From contig NZ_JAUSTI010000003.1 in the NCBI RefSeq assembly GCF_030812775.1, forward strand, positions 310,001 through 374,000: 64,000 nt of DNA, read 5' to 3'. The notes under the pieces are model-generated. The model made no database searches and had not been told where the DNA came from. It saw only the letters and a program-made list of their open reading frames with translations. The translations under genes were made by a program, and so were the position numbers. This stretch comes from Paenibacillus tundrae. Lineage in GTDB: Bacteria > Bacillota > Bacilli > Paenibacillales > Paenibacillaceae. Every line of letters starts with the position of its first letter. Position 1 is the stretch's first letter. This document shows positions 44,938 to 53,238 of the stretch, in pieces.

Positions 44938-45012
44938 TCGTTCAAAGTCTCATCAATGGGAAGTGGTTGATTGTATTTTATTATACGAACACATATTATT
45001 TCGGACAGAAAC

Positions 45013-45037
45013 GTTTGAAAGAACTGAAGACGGGTAA
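45013..45037 (+). promoter_or_regulatory. Sigma-B type promoter
   Basis: GTTTGA at 45013-45018 and GGGTAA at 45032-45037 are separated by 13 bases, close to the sigma-B consensus GTTTAA-N12-15-GGGTAT. It lies 41 bases before a stress-protein gene. Confidence 0.65.
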
Positions 45038-45078
45038 TAACATAGCGAACCACTCAAACCAATGAGGAGGGATTCACT

Positions 45079-45681
45079 ATGCAGAAAAAAATCGTAGGTG
45101 TTTTTGATACAGAACGTGAGGCATCGCAGGCTATTGAGAGTCTGAAAGCTCAAGGATTCAGTTCAGATGAAATCTCAGTTGTTACACAGGATCGAGATGA
45201 CCTGAAAGCTATTCGTGAAGAGACTGGCACTAAAGCGCCAGAAGGGGTAGCTGCAGGAGCTGCAACAGGTGGCGTACTCGGTGGTGTCGCTGGATTGCTC
45301 GCAGGTATTGGAGCGCTCGCCATACCAGGGATTGGACCAATACTGGCAGCGGGACCAATTGCGGCGGCATTTACGGGTGCGGCTGTTGGTGCAGGAGCCG
45401 GCGGGCTTGTAGGTGGACTTGTCGGACTGGGTATTCCAGAAGAGGACGCCAAACAATACGAGGAATATGTGCAAGGTGGTAAAATCCTGCTTCTCGTTGA
45501 CTCGTCGGATCGAGACGAGCATGTCTATGATGTATTCAGTAACCACAGCCAGTTGAACCGCGACAGATACAGTGCGGATCGAACGGATGTGCCTGCTGAA
45601 CGAGCAGATCTTGATATGGAAGAGCGTAGACTCGAAGCTCAGACGAAGGCAGCACGCTTCGGCAATAATACATTCCTATAA
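45079..45681 (+). CDS. General stress protein with YflT/GsiB-17M type domain
   Basis: A 200-residue protein. The N-terminal domain (IVGVFDTEREASQAIESLKAQGFSSDEISVV) is the YflT/general stress 17M fold. A long Gly/Ala-rich hydrophobic middle (about residues 55-118) could insert in or associate with membrane. A hydrophilic charged tail follows. The sigma-B-like promoter upstream supports stress induction. ATG 45079 follows ATGAGGAGGGATTCACT. Role: stress adaptation, mechanism unknown. Confidence 0.83.
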   Translation: MQKKIVGVFDTEREASQAIESLKAQGFSSDEISVVTQDRDDLKAIREETGTKAPEGVAAGAATGGVLGGVAGLLAGIGALAIPGIGPILAAGPIAAAFTGAAVGAGAGGLVGGLVGLGIPEEDAKQYEEYVQGGKILLLVDSSDRDEHVYDVFSNHSQLNRDRYSADRTDVPAERADLDMEERRLEAQTKAARFGNNTFL

Positions 45682-45738
45682 GAGGTTGAATTGAATCTAT
45701 CATTCATGACGACTTCTAAGATTCATAAGATAGGCATT

Positions 45739-45768
45739 AGCCGGTTTCCCTCAAGGAAGCCGGCTTTT
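45739..45768 (+). terminator. Terminator after the stress protein gene
   Basis: AGCCGGTTTCC and GGAAGCCGGCT pair with one G-U around CTCAA, followed by TTT. Confidence 0.82.
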
Positions 45769-45813
45769 GAACCTGTATAGGGAACGCAGGGGCTGGACTG
45801 AAGGATGTGAACA

Positions 45814-46197
45814 CTATTCACTAGGGAATAACAATACATACAATAGAACGGCCAAGGCGAGTCCGATGACGAGTATGGTAATGGTTAAGAATTGAATTAA
45901 GTGCGTAGTAGCTTGGAACGTTTGTTGATTTATTTGTTTGCGTTTGCGATGATAGGAGCTTGCTGAAGTGAGAATAATGAGGATACCGCTCACCAGAGAC
46001 GTCACTCCTGTAATGATTGCGGCAATATGAGCAATCTGATCATAGAGAGATGAGCTGAAGCCAAATCCAGCAGCAAGAAAGCCAATACCAACTAGGGCAA
46101 TCCCCGTTCGCACCCAAGCTAGAAAAGTCCGTTCATTCGCTAGATGCTGCTGTACATATTTCGAATCAATTGTAGTTTGTTCTTCCTTAGAATCCAT
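45814..46197 (-). CDS. DUF202/YidH family membrane protein
   Basis: A 127-residue protein with the family mark LANERTFLAWVRTGIALVGIG (from about residue 17) and three membrane segments. Its function is unknown. The start is ATG 46197, preceded by GGGGTGATTCACATC; the frame extends further only because it overlaps the divergent acyltransferase gene, which is not coding on this strand. Confidence 0.85.
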   Translation of the reverse strand: MDSKEEQTTIDSKYVQQHLANERTFLAWVRTGIALVGIGFLAAGFGFSSSLYDQIAHIAAIITGVTSLVSGILIILTSASSYHRKRKQINQQTFQATTHLIQFLTITILVIGLALAVLLYVLLFPSE

Positions 46198-46285
46198 GAT
46201 GTGAATCACCCCGATCGGCACGAAATGTGTACTGCCATATTGTACATATTTTTTAACGTAAAACCAAGAAAGGCGGCTGAACGTT

Positions 46286-47461
46286 ATGCCTCGAAAAGAA
46301 CGAATTGTGGAAATTGAATCCCTTCGGGGGATGGCTTTTGCGGCCGTTGTGTTACAACATTCGATTGCACACTTTTCAATTGTTCCAGAAACCAAGCTAG
46401 AGGATGGCGTGTTATTAGCAATCCTATTAATGCTTACAAAGTTCGCAGTGCCTTTATTTATTTTTATTACAGGCATGGTGCTCTTCTATAACACAGGAGA
46501 TCAGTTGAACTACAGTCGTTTTATGCATAAACGATTAACGGATGTGATCATCCCATACGTGATTTGGACACTGATTTATTTTGTCCTTACGCCAAATGGA
46601 ATTAGAGGAATCGGGTGGCAGCAACTACCGGAGCTGGGGTTGAAATTGCTAACAGGAAAAACGACCTCTCATTTCTGGTATATTATTATGCTGATTCAAT
46701 TCTATGTACTGTTTCCACTATTCCTGCGCGCCATTCGTTATGTATACCATCGATTTGGATCGAGAGGAAGGGGGATAGCACTACTTATTACTGGCGCGGT
46801 ATATCTTATCCTTACGGATCAACTTGGCAACATAGGTGCCTTCATGGAGAGACTGCACATTCCTGTATTGACCGAAGCGTTTACGACCTATGCAGACCGA
46901 AATTTCTTATATTTCTTTTTCTATTTTGTACTAGGTGCGGTGGCTGGACTTTCAGTGCAACACTGGAATATGTGGATATCACAGTTACGCTGGGTGTACT
47001 GGATCGTGTTTATTGTACTCGGATTACGGTTTACATATCTATTAATGCTAGAATATCAAAAACCGGAAGGCATTCGTATCACTTTTTACACCGTGAGTCT
47101 AATCAGACCTGACATGGCAATATTCCTCATTGCTTCGATAATGGTAATGTATCAACTGGCGGGCAAGCTGCGTAATCCTTTTGCTGTTCGGTGGCTTGGA
47201 TGGATTGGTGGGGTATCCTACGGCGGTTATCTGATGCACATGCTTATGCTACGATACAGCTACATTCCGGATGAACTACTTTATGTTGCTTGGGGGATCA
47301 ACCCGACCATTCGTATGATACTTACATGGATTCTCGCCCTGGCGTTATCTTGTGTACTGACATGGCTTATTTCGCGAATCCGTTGGGGGAAATGGATTGT
47401 CGGCACCGTACCAGGTGGTAAGAGTAATATCCGAACAAAACAACATATGAAAAATTCATAA
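46286..47461 (+). CDS. Acyltransferase 3 family membrane protein
   Basis: A 391-residue protein with about ten membrane segments. It has the family start IVEIESLRGMAFAAVVLQHS, whose R and H are the conserved catalytic-region residues. Such enzymes acylate sugars or other envelope molecules. ATG 46286 follows AAGAAAGGCGGCTGAACGTT. It diverges from the DUF202 gene. Its last codons coincide with the first of two 23-bp direct repeats. Confidence 0.85.
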   Translation: MPRKERIVEIESLRGMAFAAVVLQHSIAHFSIVPETKLEDGVLLAILLMLTKFAVPLFIFITGMVLFYNTGDQLNYSRFMHKRLTDVIIPYVIWTLIYFVLTPNGIRGIGWQQLPELGLKLLTGKTTSHFWYIIMLIQFYVLFPLFLRAIRYVYHRFGSRGRGIALLITGAVYLILTDQLGNIGAFMERLHIPVLTEAFTTYADRNFLYFFFYFVLGAVAGLSVQHWNMWISQLRWVYWIVFIVLGLRFTYLLMLEYQKPEGIRITFYTVSLIRPDMAIFLIASIMVMYQLAGKLRNPFAVRWLGWIGGVSYGGYLMHMLMLRYSYIPDELLYVAWGINPTIRMILTWILALALSCVLTWLISRIRWGKWIVGTVPGGKSNIRTKQHMKNS

Positions 47462-47463
47462 TA
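47441..47463. repeat. 23-bp direct repeat, copy 1
   Basis: The sequence starts CAACATATGAAAAATTCAT and matches copy 2 (47593-47615) at 21 of 23 positions. It contains the small palindrome ATGAA-AAA-TTCAT. It overlaps the acyltransferase stop codon. It could be a binding site, since the next gene encodes an Rtp-like DNA-binding protein. Confidence 0.55.
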
Positions 47464-47470
47464 GTTTCAA

Positions 47471-47549
47471 TTGGACTAAACCGTGGAGAATTCAAGTGAG
47501 CAATCTGTGCCCTATTTACGTTTTTTGGATTTTCCACCATCGGTTTAAG
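47471..47549. repeat. Imperfect long inverted repeat upstream of the Rtp-like gene
   Basis: TAAACCG followed by TGGAGAATTCAA on the left corresponds inversely to TTGGATTTTCCA, four extra bases and CGGTTTA on the right. No T run follows, so it is not a simple terminator. It sits between the two 23-bp direct repeats. Confidence 0.5.
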
Positions 47550-47592
47550 AGATCCAGATTTCAGGTACATTAAAATCAAAATTTTAAAAATT

Positions 47593-47615
47593 CAACATCT
47601 GAAAAATTCACAATA
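47593..47615. repeat. 23-bp direct repeat, copy 2
   Basis: The sequence starts CAACATCTGAAAAATTCAC and matches copy 1 at 47441-47463 at 21 of 23 positions. It lies about 195 bases before the Rtp-like start. Confidence 0.55.
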
Positions 47616-47810
47616 ATAAACCCGTTCCTTCCAGCCGCTGTCCTCTCTATTTCTTCATGATTCGTTCTTCCAAGTAATCGTTAGACTAAAGGAGGGTCGA
47701 ATAAAGTCCAACAGGATAGAAGAGTCGAGAAAAACGGAGAGAGATGGCAGAAACCGAACATAAGTTTTATAATACACACAGAGAGGTTAATGGATAGGAG
47801 GGGAACCAAC

Positions 47811-48185
47811 GTGGCCTTTATGATTGCACAGCGAGCATTTATCAAACTTTATCTAATAACGATGGTAGAGCAGCATAGAGGATATGGGTATGAGATGTTA
47901 GAGGAAATGAAGCAAGAATTCAAGGATTATGGTTATGTACCACCTCAGAGCGAGATATACCGGGCACTACATGAACTGGTGCAACAGGGAATCTTTTATC
48001 GAACGAAAAAGCTCAAGGGCAACGATCCCAAAGTCGACTTTCAAGAGATTGTCTTGTATCACTTTACAGATGACGGAGCAGAAAAGGCCGAGTTGTACAA
48101 AAAACAGGTCAAAACAGACTTGGATCGGTGTCTCGGCATGCTCCATAAGGCAGAGCAGGATAACTACGGTACGAAAGGAAGATAA
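47811..48185 (+). CDS. rtp: Replication terminator protein (Rtp) homologue
   Basis: The 124-residue protein matches B. subtilis Rtp (122 residues) along its whole length by eye. Shared blocks are QRAFIKLYLITM, the YG and LE of the first helix, EFK, IYRALHELVQQGI of the winged helix, VLYHF, and LYKKQVKTDLDRC of the dimerising helix. Rtp dimers bind Ter sites and stop replication forks from one side. The start is GTG 47811, seven bases after AGGAGGGG. It ends two bases before an oxidoreductase gene, so here it is in an operon and may act as a transcription regulator instead. No B. subtilis-type Ter site was recognised nearby. Confidence 0.8.
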   Translation: MAFMIAQRAFIKLYLITMVEQHRGYGYEMLEEMKQEFKDYGYVPPQSEIYRALHELVQQGIFYRTKKLKGNDPKVDFQEIVLYHFTDDGAEKAELYKKQVKTDLDRCLGMLHKAEQDNYGTKGR

Positions 48186-48187
48186 GC

Positions 48188-49198
48188 ATGAGCAGACTAT
48201 TACAGTGGGGCATTCTGGGTACCTCGACGATTGCAAGAAATGCGGTTATACCGGCAATACAGCAGTCTGAGCGTGGCGAAGTGCTTGCCATTGCTAGTCG
48301 TAGTAAGGAGAAGGCTGAGGCCATTGCAGAAGAATTGGACATTCCTAGATCCTACGGTAGTTACGAAGAGCTTATCGCGGACCCTGAGATTGAAGCAGTG
48401 TATATTCCACTTCCGAATCATATGCATAAGGAATGGACAATCCGAGCAGCCCAAGCTGGAAAGCACGTTCTATGTGAGAAACCTGCAGCATTGAATGCGG
48501 ATGAGAGCTCCGAAATGATACAAATATGCAAAGAGTATGGCGTTATCTTCGCTGAAGCGATTATGTATCGCTACCATCCTAAGCACAGACGGGTAGAGGA
48601 GATCATTGCCAGTGGTGAGATTGGAACCGTTCGAGCCATTCATGGTAATTTTACGTGCAATACCGCAGATGATAAGGAAAATGTGAGATTCAAACGTGAA
48701 ATGGGCGGCGGATCATTGTTTGACCTAGGTGTTTACCCAATCTCCGCAGCACGTATGTATCTTGGACAGGAACCAGAGGCGGTTACGGTGCATGCGCTAT
48801 TTTCCGATGAACATGATGGTGTAGATATGATGGCCTCAGGCTTAATTGAGTTTCCTGAAGGTGTAGCCTTAACCTTTGATTGTGGAATGTGGGCTTCTGG
48901 TCGAGCTGAAATGGAGATTCTCGGTACAGATGGGCGTATTGAACTACCGAAGGTGTTTGGCTGGGAGAACAGTGATATTCCACCACAGATCATTGTGCAT
49001 ACCGATTCCGTAAGCCGGGAAGAACGTGTATCCGTATCTAATTCGTTTGTTCTGCAAGCAGAGACTTTTGCTTCGGCTGTGCTTGAGGGTACGCCTTTAC
49101 CTTTTGAACCCGAAAATACAGTGAATAATATGCGTGTCATTGATGCTTGTCTGGAATCGGCAAGAACACGTCAGCGGATAGTGATTAACAAAGTATAG
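48188..49198 (+). CDS. Gfo/Idh/MocA family oxidoreductase
   Basis: A 336-residue NAD(P)-dependent dehydrogenase: Rossmann start WGILGTSTIARNAVIPAI, then the hallmark EKPAAL near residue 96 and the C-terminal domain with GGGSLFDLGVYPI. It oxidises or reduces a sugar or polyol; the substrate is unknown. ATG 48188 follows AAGGAAGATAAGC and is nearly joined to the Rtp-like gene, so the two are co-transcribed. Confidence 0.87.
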   Translation: MSRLLQWGILGTSTIARNAVIPAIQQSERGEVLAIASRSKEKAEAIAEELDIPRSYGSYEELIADPEIEAVYIPLPNHMHKEWTIRAAQAGKHVLCEKPAALNADESSEMIQICKEYGVIFAEAIMYRYHPKHRRVEEIIASGEIGTVRAIHGNFTCNTADDKENVRFKREMGGGSLFDLGVYPISAARMYLGQEPEAVTVHALFSDEHDGVDMMASGLIEFPEGVALTFDCGMWASGRAEMEILGTDGRIELPKVFGWENSDIPPQIIVHTDSVSREERVSVSNSFVLQAETFASAVLEGTPLPFEPENTVNNMRVIDACLESARTRQRIVINKV

Positions 49199-49258
49199 AT
49201 TTCCATACCTGCCACCTTTTGCGATATTAACTTGGCACTACCATATAGCTCAATACAG

Positions 49259-49289
49259 GCTCCATCCTTCGGGATGAGGGTCTTTTTTG
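49259..49289 (+). terminator. Terminator after the oxidoreductase gene
   Basis: CTCCATCC and GGGATGAGG pair around TTC with one mismatch, followed by TCTTTTTT. Confidence 0.78.
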
Positions 49290-49417
49290 TATGTTTATTG
49301 ACGCTGGGTGTAGAGAAGTAATAGGGAATTGTTGCTGGAGAAGAGTAGTGTAAACAATCGTTTTAAATACTAACGATAAAATTATTTTCACGAAGGGGTT
49401 GTTTTTCGTTAAAGATT

Positions 49418-49453
49418 CGTTAAAATAATATTAACATTAAAAATATTTTAACG
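49418..49453. promoter_or_regulatory. Inverted repeat operator upstream of the MFS gene
   Basis: CGTTAAAATA and TATTTTAACG are perfect 10-bp inverted repeats 16 bases apart, ending 18 bases before the MFS start. The AT-rich character suits the ArsR-like regulator encoded just downstream of the transporter. Confidence 0.5.
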
Positions 49454-49471
49454 TTGAAGGGCGGGCTAACA

Positions 49472-50761
49472 ATGAGTGAAGGTATAGTGGTACGCAAGCA
49501 GGGAATTGGAGAATTGTTACGGATCAGACCGTACGTGCAGTTTATGCTAGGCAAGGTTATCGCTAGGTTTGGTGATTCGATTGATTCAATCGCTTATAGC
49601 TGGATGGTGTATATGTTAACGGGTTCGAAGTTGCTAATGGGGACACTGCTCGCGGTTAATTTCTTGCCTAATATTCTGCTGGGTCTGTTCGCAGGAGCAC
49701 TGGTTGACCGAATGTCGCCTAAAAAAGTGATTGTACTCACCAATGCGGGGCGTGGATTACTTGTTGGTATAACAGCGTTGTTGTTCAGTTTGGGTCAATT
49801 GCAAGTATGGCATCTGTTCGTTGTAACCATCTTGATCTCACTTCTAGAGTGCTTCACTTCTCCTGCAGAGGTATCCAGTGTACCGCGGTTATTACCTCAA
49901 TCCATGTTGCTTTCCGGTAATGCGATGTCGTCTTCAGCGTCAAGAGTGGCAGAGCTTGCAGGACTTGCGTTGGCAGGGGCGCTCATTGCAACAGCAGGCA
50001 TTGCATGGACTATTTTTATCGATGCTGTATTGTTCGCCTTAAGCGCAATATGCATGAGTCGTGTTGTGTATCCAACCAATACATCGTCTACGCATGAGAA
50101 TCGAGCTATACATGATGATTCGGTGAATCCATCTGCTAATACCAAAAGTATATTTGCCGAAATGATGGATGCTTTTCTTTTTGTTCGTAAACATGTCCTT
50201 CTACTCATCGTCTCCATCTTGTTTGCCTTCGTCAATTTCTGCCTTATGCCTTTCAATGTTCTACGGACGCCGTATGTCATGGAGACACTCCAGGCAGGAG
50301 CGGGCGGATTGAGTCTGCTTAGTGGACTGATGGTAGGGGGGATGGTGCTTAGTGGACTATGGATGTCACATGCAGGGGCGAATTATCGTAAAAGCATGCT
50401 GGTCATTAGCGGCATCGTCATGCTCGGTCTTAGTTATGCATTAACTGCACTGCCTGCCTATATGTCGGACTTCCAATTGCCTACCGCTGCCGCATGCTGC
50501 TTGCTGATGGGATTCGGGATCCCACTCGCGACGACACCACTGGCCTCTTATCTGATGGAGGTTACCCCTTCCGAAATGCTCGGTAGAGTATCAGCTCTTC
50601 AAAGTATGTTATGTCTTAGTGTTGTTCCGCTTGGCAGTTTGGCTGCTGGAGCGCTGGCAGAGTGGATTGCATTGCCTGTACTGTTCATCGTATTTGGTCT
50701 ACTACTTGCGTTGTCTGTTATTATGATTCTATTTAGCAAAAATTTTCGGCAGATGTCGTGA
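49472..50761 (+). CDS. MFS transporter (MFS_3/enterobactin-exporter type)
   Basis: A 429-residue protein with about twelve membrane helices and the cytoplasmic loop GALVDRMSPKKVIVLTN (motif A) near residues 65-81. This subgroup exports drugs or small metabolites by proton antiport; no substrate can be assigned. ATG 49472 follows GAAGGGCGGGCTAACA. A 10-bp inverted repeat overlaps the promoter region. An ArsR-like gene lies 163 bases downstream on the same strand. Confidence 0.85.
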   Translation: MSEGIVVRKQGIGELLRIRPYVQFMLGKVIARFGDSIDSIAYSWMVYMLTGSKLLMGTLLAVNFLPNILLGLFAGALVDRMSPKKVIVLTNAGRGLLVGITALLFSLGQLQVWHLFVVTILISLLECFTSPAEVSSVPRLLPQSMLLSGNAMSSSASRVAELAGLALAGALIATAGIAWTIFIDAVLFALSAICMSRVVYPTNTSSTHENRAIHDDSVNPSANTKSIFAEMMDAFLFVRKHVLLLIVSILFAFVNFCLMPFNVLRTPYVMETLQAGAGGLSLLSGLMVGGMVLSGLWMSHAGANYRKSMLVISGIVMLGLSYALTALPAYMSDFQLPTAAACCLLMGFGIPLATTPLASYLMEVTPSEMLGRVSALQSMLCLSVVPLGSLAAGALAEWIALPVLFIVFGLLLALSVIMILFSKNFRQMS

Positions 50762-50861
50762 ATGAATGACATGGATTCCCAAAGTCTAAGTTGTGAAAGT
50801 TCACGTTCGTTCTACGAAACAACACTAATGAGTCTTTGACCCTTTCATATCCCGGAGCATT

Positions 50862-50891
50862 TTGACCAAAGCCCTGTTGGAACGCTATAAT
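50862..50891 (+). promoter_or_regulatory. Sigma-A type promoter of the ArsR-like gene
   Basis: TTGACC at 50862-50867 and a perfect TATAAT at 50886-50891 with an 18-base spacer, 33 bases before the start codon. Confidence 0.7.
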
Positions 50892-50924
50892 ATAGAGATA
50901 AGCCCGGAAATGAGGATATAAGGG

Positions 50925-51545
50925 ATGCAGCACATTGTACTTTCAACAATAGAAGAGATCAAAGTGTATTCTGACCCGTACCGTATACAGATCATGAACA
51001 CATTTCGTAAACAGGGAAGACCCTCTACGGTGAAAGAAGTGGCTGACTTGATGGGAGAAGTGCCTGCCAAGGTACACTATCATGTGAAGAAGCTGGAGAA
51101 GATCGGATTGCTTACCCTCGTCTCCACACGCGAAATCAATGGGATTATTGCCAAATACTATGATCCTTTTGAAGGCGAGATTCATCTTCGGCATGAAGAT
51201 GAGGGGGAGTCAACGCTCAAGCAGGTCTTTCAATCGGAAACATTAAAGTTATTAAATGAAATGTATGAGCAAAGTCGTGAGAGATTTATGAAACAGGCTA
51301 ATCAAGGTGATCGTATGTTCATCTCTGACATGACCTTATATGCAACGAATGAAGAAGCAGAGCAGCTCTTTAAGGATATTACGAAGTTATGCGAGCCTTA
51401 TTTTACAAATGATAAGAAAAAAGATGATCAAGAAGAGTTTCGGTTATTCTCCAGTTTGTCCAAACAATTGGAGGATGAGCCGGATTCAAAGACCGAAGTA
51501 AAGCCGTCTAAGAAAAGGAAGTCCAGTTCTAAGCCGAAGTCATGA
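50925..51545 (+). CDS. ArsR/HTH_20-like transcriptional regulator
   Basis: A 206-residue protein with a winged helix at the N-terminus (YSDPYRIQIMNTFRKQG, then VKEVADLMGEVPAKVHYHVKKLEKIGLLTLV). A helical middle and a Lys/Ser-rich tail follow. No metal-binding Cys set is visible. ATG 50925 follows GAGGATATAAGGG. It likely controls the upstream MFS gene through the inverted repeat at 49418. A bidirectional terminator closes the gene. Confidence 0.82.
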   Translation: MQHIVLSTIEEIKVYSDPYRIQIMNTFRKQGRPSTVKEVADLMGEVPAKVHYHVKKLEKIGLLTLVSTREINGIIAKYYDPFEGEIHLRHEDEGESTLKQVFQSETLKLLNEMYEQSRERFMKQANQGDRMFISDMTLYATNEEAEQLFKDITKLCEPYFTNDKKKDDQEEFRLFSSLSKQLEDEPDSKTEVKPSKKRKSSSKPKS

Positions 51546-51655
51546 TCAGGTTCAGTCTAGAGGAATTGGATTTGTGCGGACGTCCTGATTAACCAACCGC
51601 AATGTTATCTGAAGATGAGCGAGGGGTACCATAAGACAAGTGGATGTGTACGTAG

Positions 51656-51681
51656 AAAAAAGCCGCCAATGGCGGCTTTTT
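51656..51681. terminator. Bidirectional terminator
   Basis: AAAAAGCCGCC and GGCGGCTTTTT pair around AAT. It lies between the convergent ArsR-like and YteA-like genes. Confidence 0.9.
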
Positions 51682-51774
51682 CATGCGTGCTCAGAACAAT
51701 AGTTAAGCGCAAGGAATGGTATCGCTGACCAACAGAGCAGTTAACCAATTCCTGTAGAGAATTATGATTGAAGA

Positions 51775-52341
51775 CTACATGTTCTCATCATAATCTCTTA
51801 CTTCACGTTTGGCTGCTGTTGCTGGAGAGTTGGACGTGCCATACTCGCTGACCGCTTCCCAAGCGTCTGCATGATCGAATTTACCTGCATTGCGCTGTCT
51901 GACCTCACCAGCACCAGTTGGAGGCATGGTCATTACTTCTTCCTCGACAGGGCGATCGTTGCTTAGATCACGCTGAGGGGTATCGTCGATACAGTAGGCG
52001 GTGTAGGGAATGGCTTCCAGTCGTTCAAATGGTATATCCTTACCACAGGTGATACAGGTTCCATAAGAACCATCTTCAATTCGTTCCAACGCCTCGTTCA
52101 CCTGATCGAACTCATCGCTCAAGGTATCATCTACGGCAAGATCCCGGCTACGCTCAAACGTTTCTGTACCTGCATCTGCTGGATGGTTATCGTATGATGA
52201 CAGCTCACCGGTTGAATCCTTGAGAGATTCTGCTGGAGCTCCATCCTCCATGCTGGATTCAAAATGGCGCTGTAAATTTTCACGTTGCTCCAAAAGAGCA
52301 TCCTTTAATTGGTGAAGTTGATCTTTCGTTAATGTACTCAT
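51775..52341 (-). CDS. yteA: YteA/DksA-TraR family protein
   Basis: A 188-residue protein: an N-terminal coiled coil (LTKDQLHQLKDALLEQRENLQ), an acidic middle, and the DksA-type zinc region GTCITCGKDIPFERLEAIP...YC. The fourth Cys of the usual C4 finger is replaced (YCIDD), as in several YteA proteins. In B. subtilis yteA is a sporulation-associated gene of unclear role. ATG 52341 follows AAGGAGCAAGTCGAT on the minus strand. Confidence 0.85.
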   Translation of the reverse strand: MSTLTKDQLHQLKDALLEQRENLQRHFESSMEDGAPAESLKDSTGELSSYDNHPADAGTETFERSRDLAVDDTLSDEFDQVNEALERIEDGSYGTCITCGKDIPFERLEAIPYTAYCIDDTPQRDLSNDRPVEEEVMTMPPTGAGEVRQRNAGKFDHADAWEAVSEYGTSNSPATAAKREVRDYDENM

Positions 52342-52547
52342 ATCGACTTGCTCCTTTCCCGTAATGGGTGTGTAGTCAGTCCTTACCCGATTTTAACGAG
52401 GAGCAATCATGTTTTGCTTGAAATAGAGGCTACGCTGGTTTCATATCTGAACGATAATGTGTTATAAAAAATAGAGAGAGAAATGCCGCAGACCCATAAA
52501 ATTCATATGGAAGTTGCTGTGCATTTGATATAATGGAGGTTGTCATT

Positions 52548-52925
52548 ATGGATGAACATATGAAACGAAGATTGGATAAACAAAGACAATTGTTTAAACA
52601 ACTTGGCGTGCAGCTCGATGCATTGTCAATTCATGAGAAACAATTTAACTATAAACTTCGCGGATATGACCCTGACGAGGTAGATGCTTACCTTGACTTG
52701 GTTATCAAGGATTATGAGCGGTTCTATGCCAACATAGCCGATCTGATGGATAAATGGCAGGAGCAGCAGATCGTCATCCGGGATCTGAAGTCGACGGCCA
52801 AGCCCGTAGATGATCCAACGAAGATTGACCGTAAACAACTAGATGATATCGTGAAGCAACTTGAATATAGTGTACGGCAGCTCAAAATCAGGGCACGTCC
52901 TGAACAGAACCTATTTCCTGAATAA
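52548..52925 (+). CDS. DivIVA-domain protein
   Basis: A 125-residue protein with the DivIVA/GpsB N-terminal motif FNYKLRGYDPDEVDAYLDLVIKDYERF (from about residue 28), which binds membranes at curved or septal sites. A coiled coil and a short tail follow. It differs from GpsB in having an N-terminal extension (MDEHMKRRLDKQRQLFKQLG). It probably takes part in division or polar growth. ATG 52548 follows TGGAGGTTGTCATT; the in-frame ATG at 52533 is inside that site. Confidence 0.82.
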   Translation: MDEHMKRRLDKQRQLFKQLGVQLDALSIHEKQFNYKLRGYDPDEVDAYLDLVIKDYERFYANIADLMDKWQEQQIVIRDLKSTAKPVDDPTKIDRKQLDDIVKQLEYSVRQLKIRARPEQNLFPE

Positions 52926-53010
52926 ATAAACAGCGAGTTGTTCTTCTAAATTGTGATGGATTGAACAAGCATCTGAAATTACTGTTTGGAAATGTTAATA
53001 ATAAAAGTGC

Positions 53011-53219
53011 GTGTTCAAAAAGGACGGTTTTCAGTACCGAGAAGATGGGATGAAGTTAGAAATGGAGTAGCGGAGTGTAGGATAAACGACGTGAGCAACT
53101 ACATTGTTTCCGAAGGAAACAACCTTCGTGAGCGTCTACTTATTTCGGCTGAGTTCCATATTTGACGCTGAGATGCCAACAGGCATCCCTCGTAATCAAA
53201 AGCGTTTTTTTTGAACAAC
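53011..53219. mobile_element. 209-bp MITE-like element with 21-bp terminal inverted repeats
   Basis: The left end GTGTTCAAAAAGGACGGTTTT and the inverted right end TTGTTCAAAAAAAACGCTTTT match at 17 of 21 positions. The interior holds a strong TTGTTTCC/GGAAACAA hairpin and no ORF. A shortened relative lies at 31248-31283. It ends just before the ribosome site of the Rrf2 gene, so it may influence that gene's expression. Confidence 0.65.
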
Positions 53220-53238
53220 CTCTAAAAGGTGGTTAATC

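Noticed and set aside
46198..46476. N-terminal extension of the DUF202 protein
   Set aside because: It is antisense to the acyltransferase gene; the ribosome site and family length support ATG 46197.
47471..47549. Standard B. subtilis Ter sites near the Rtp-like gene
   Set aside because: The inverted repeat shares only short ACTAAA-like stretches with the Ter consensus, so I list it as an unexplained repeat and not as Ter.
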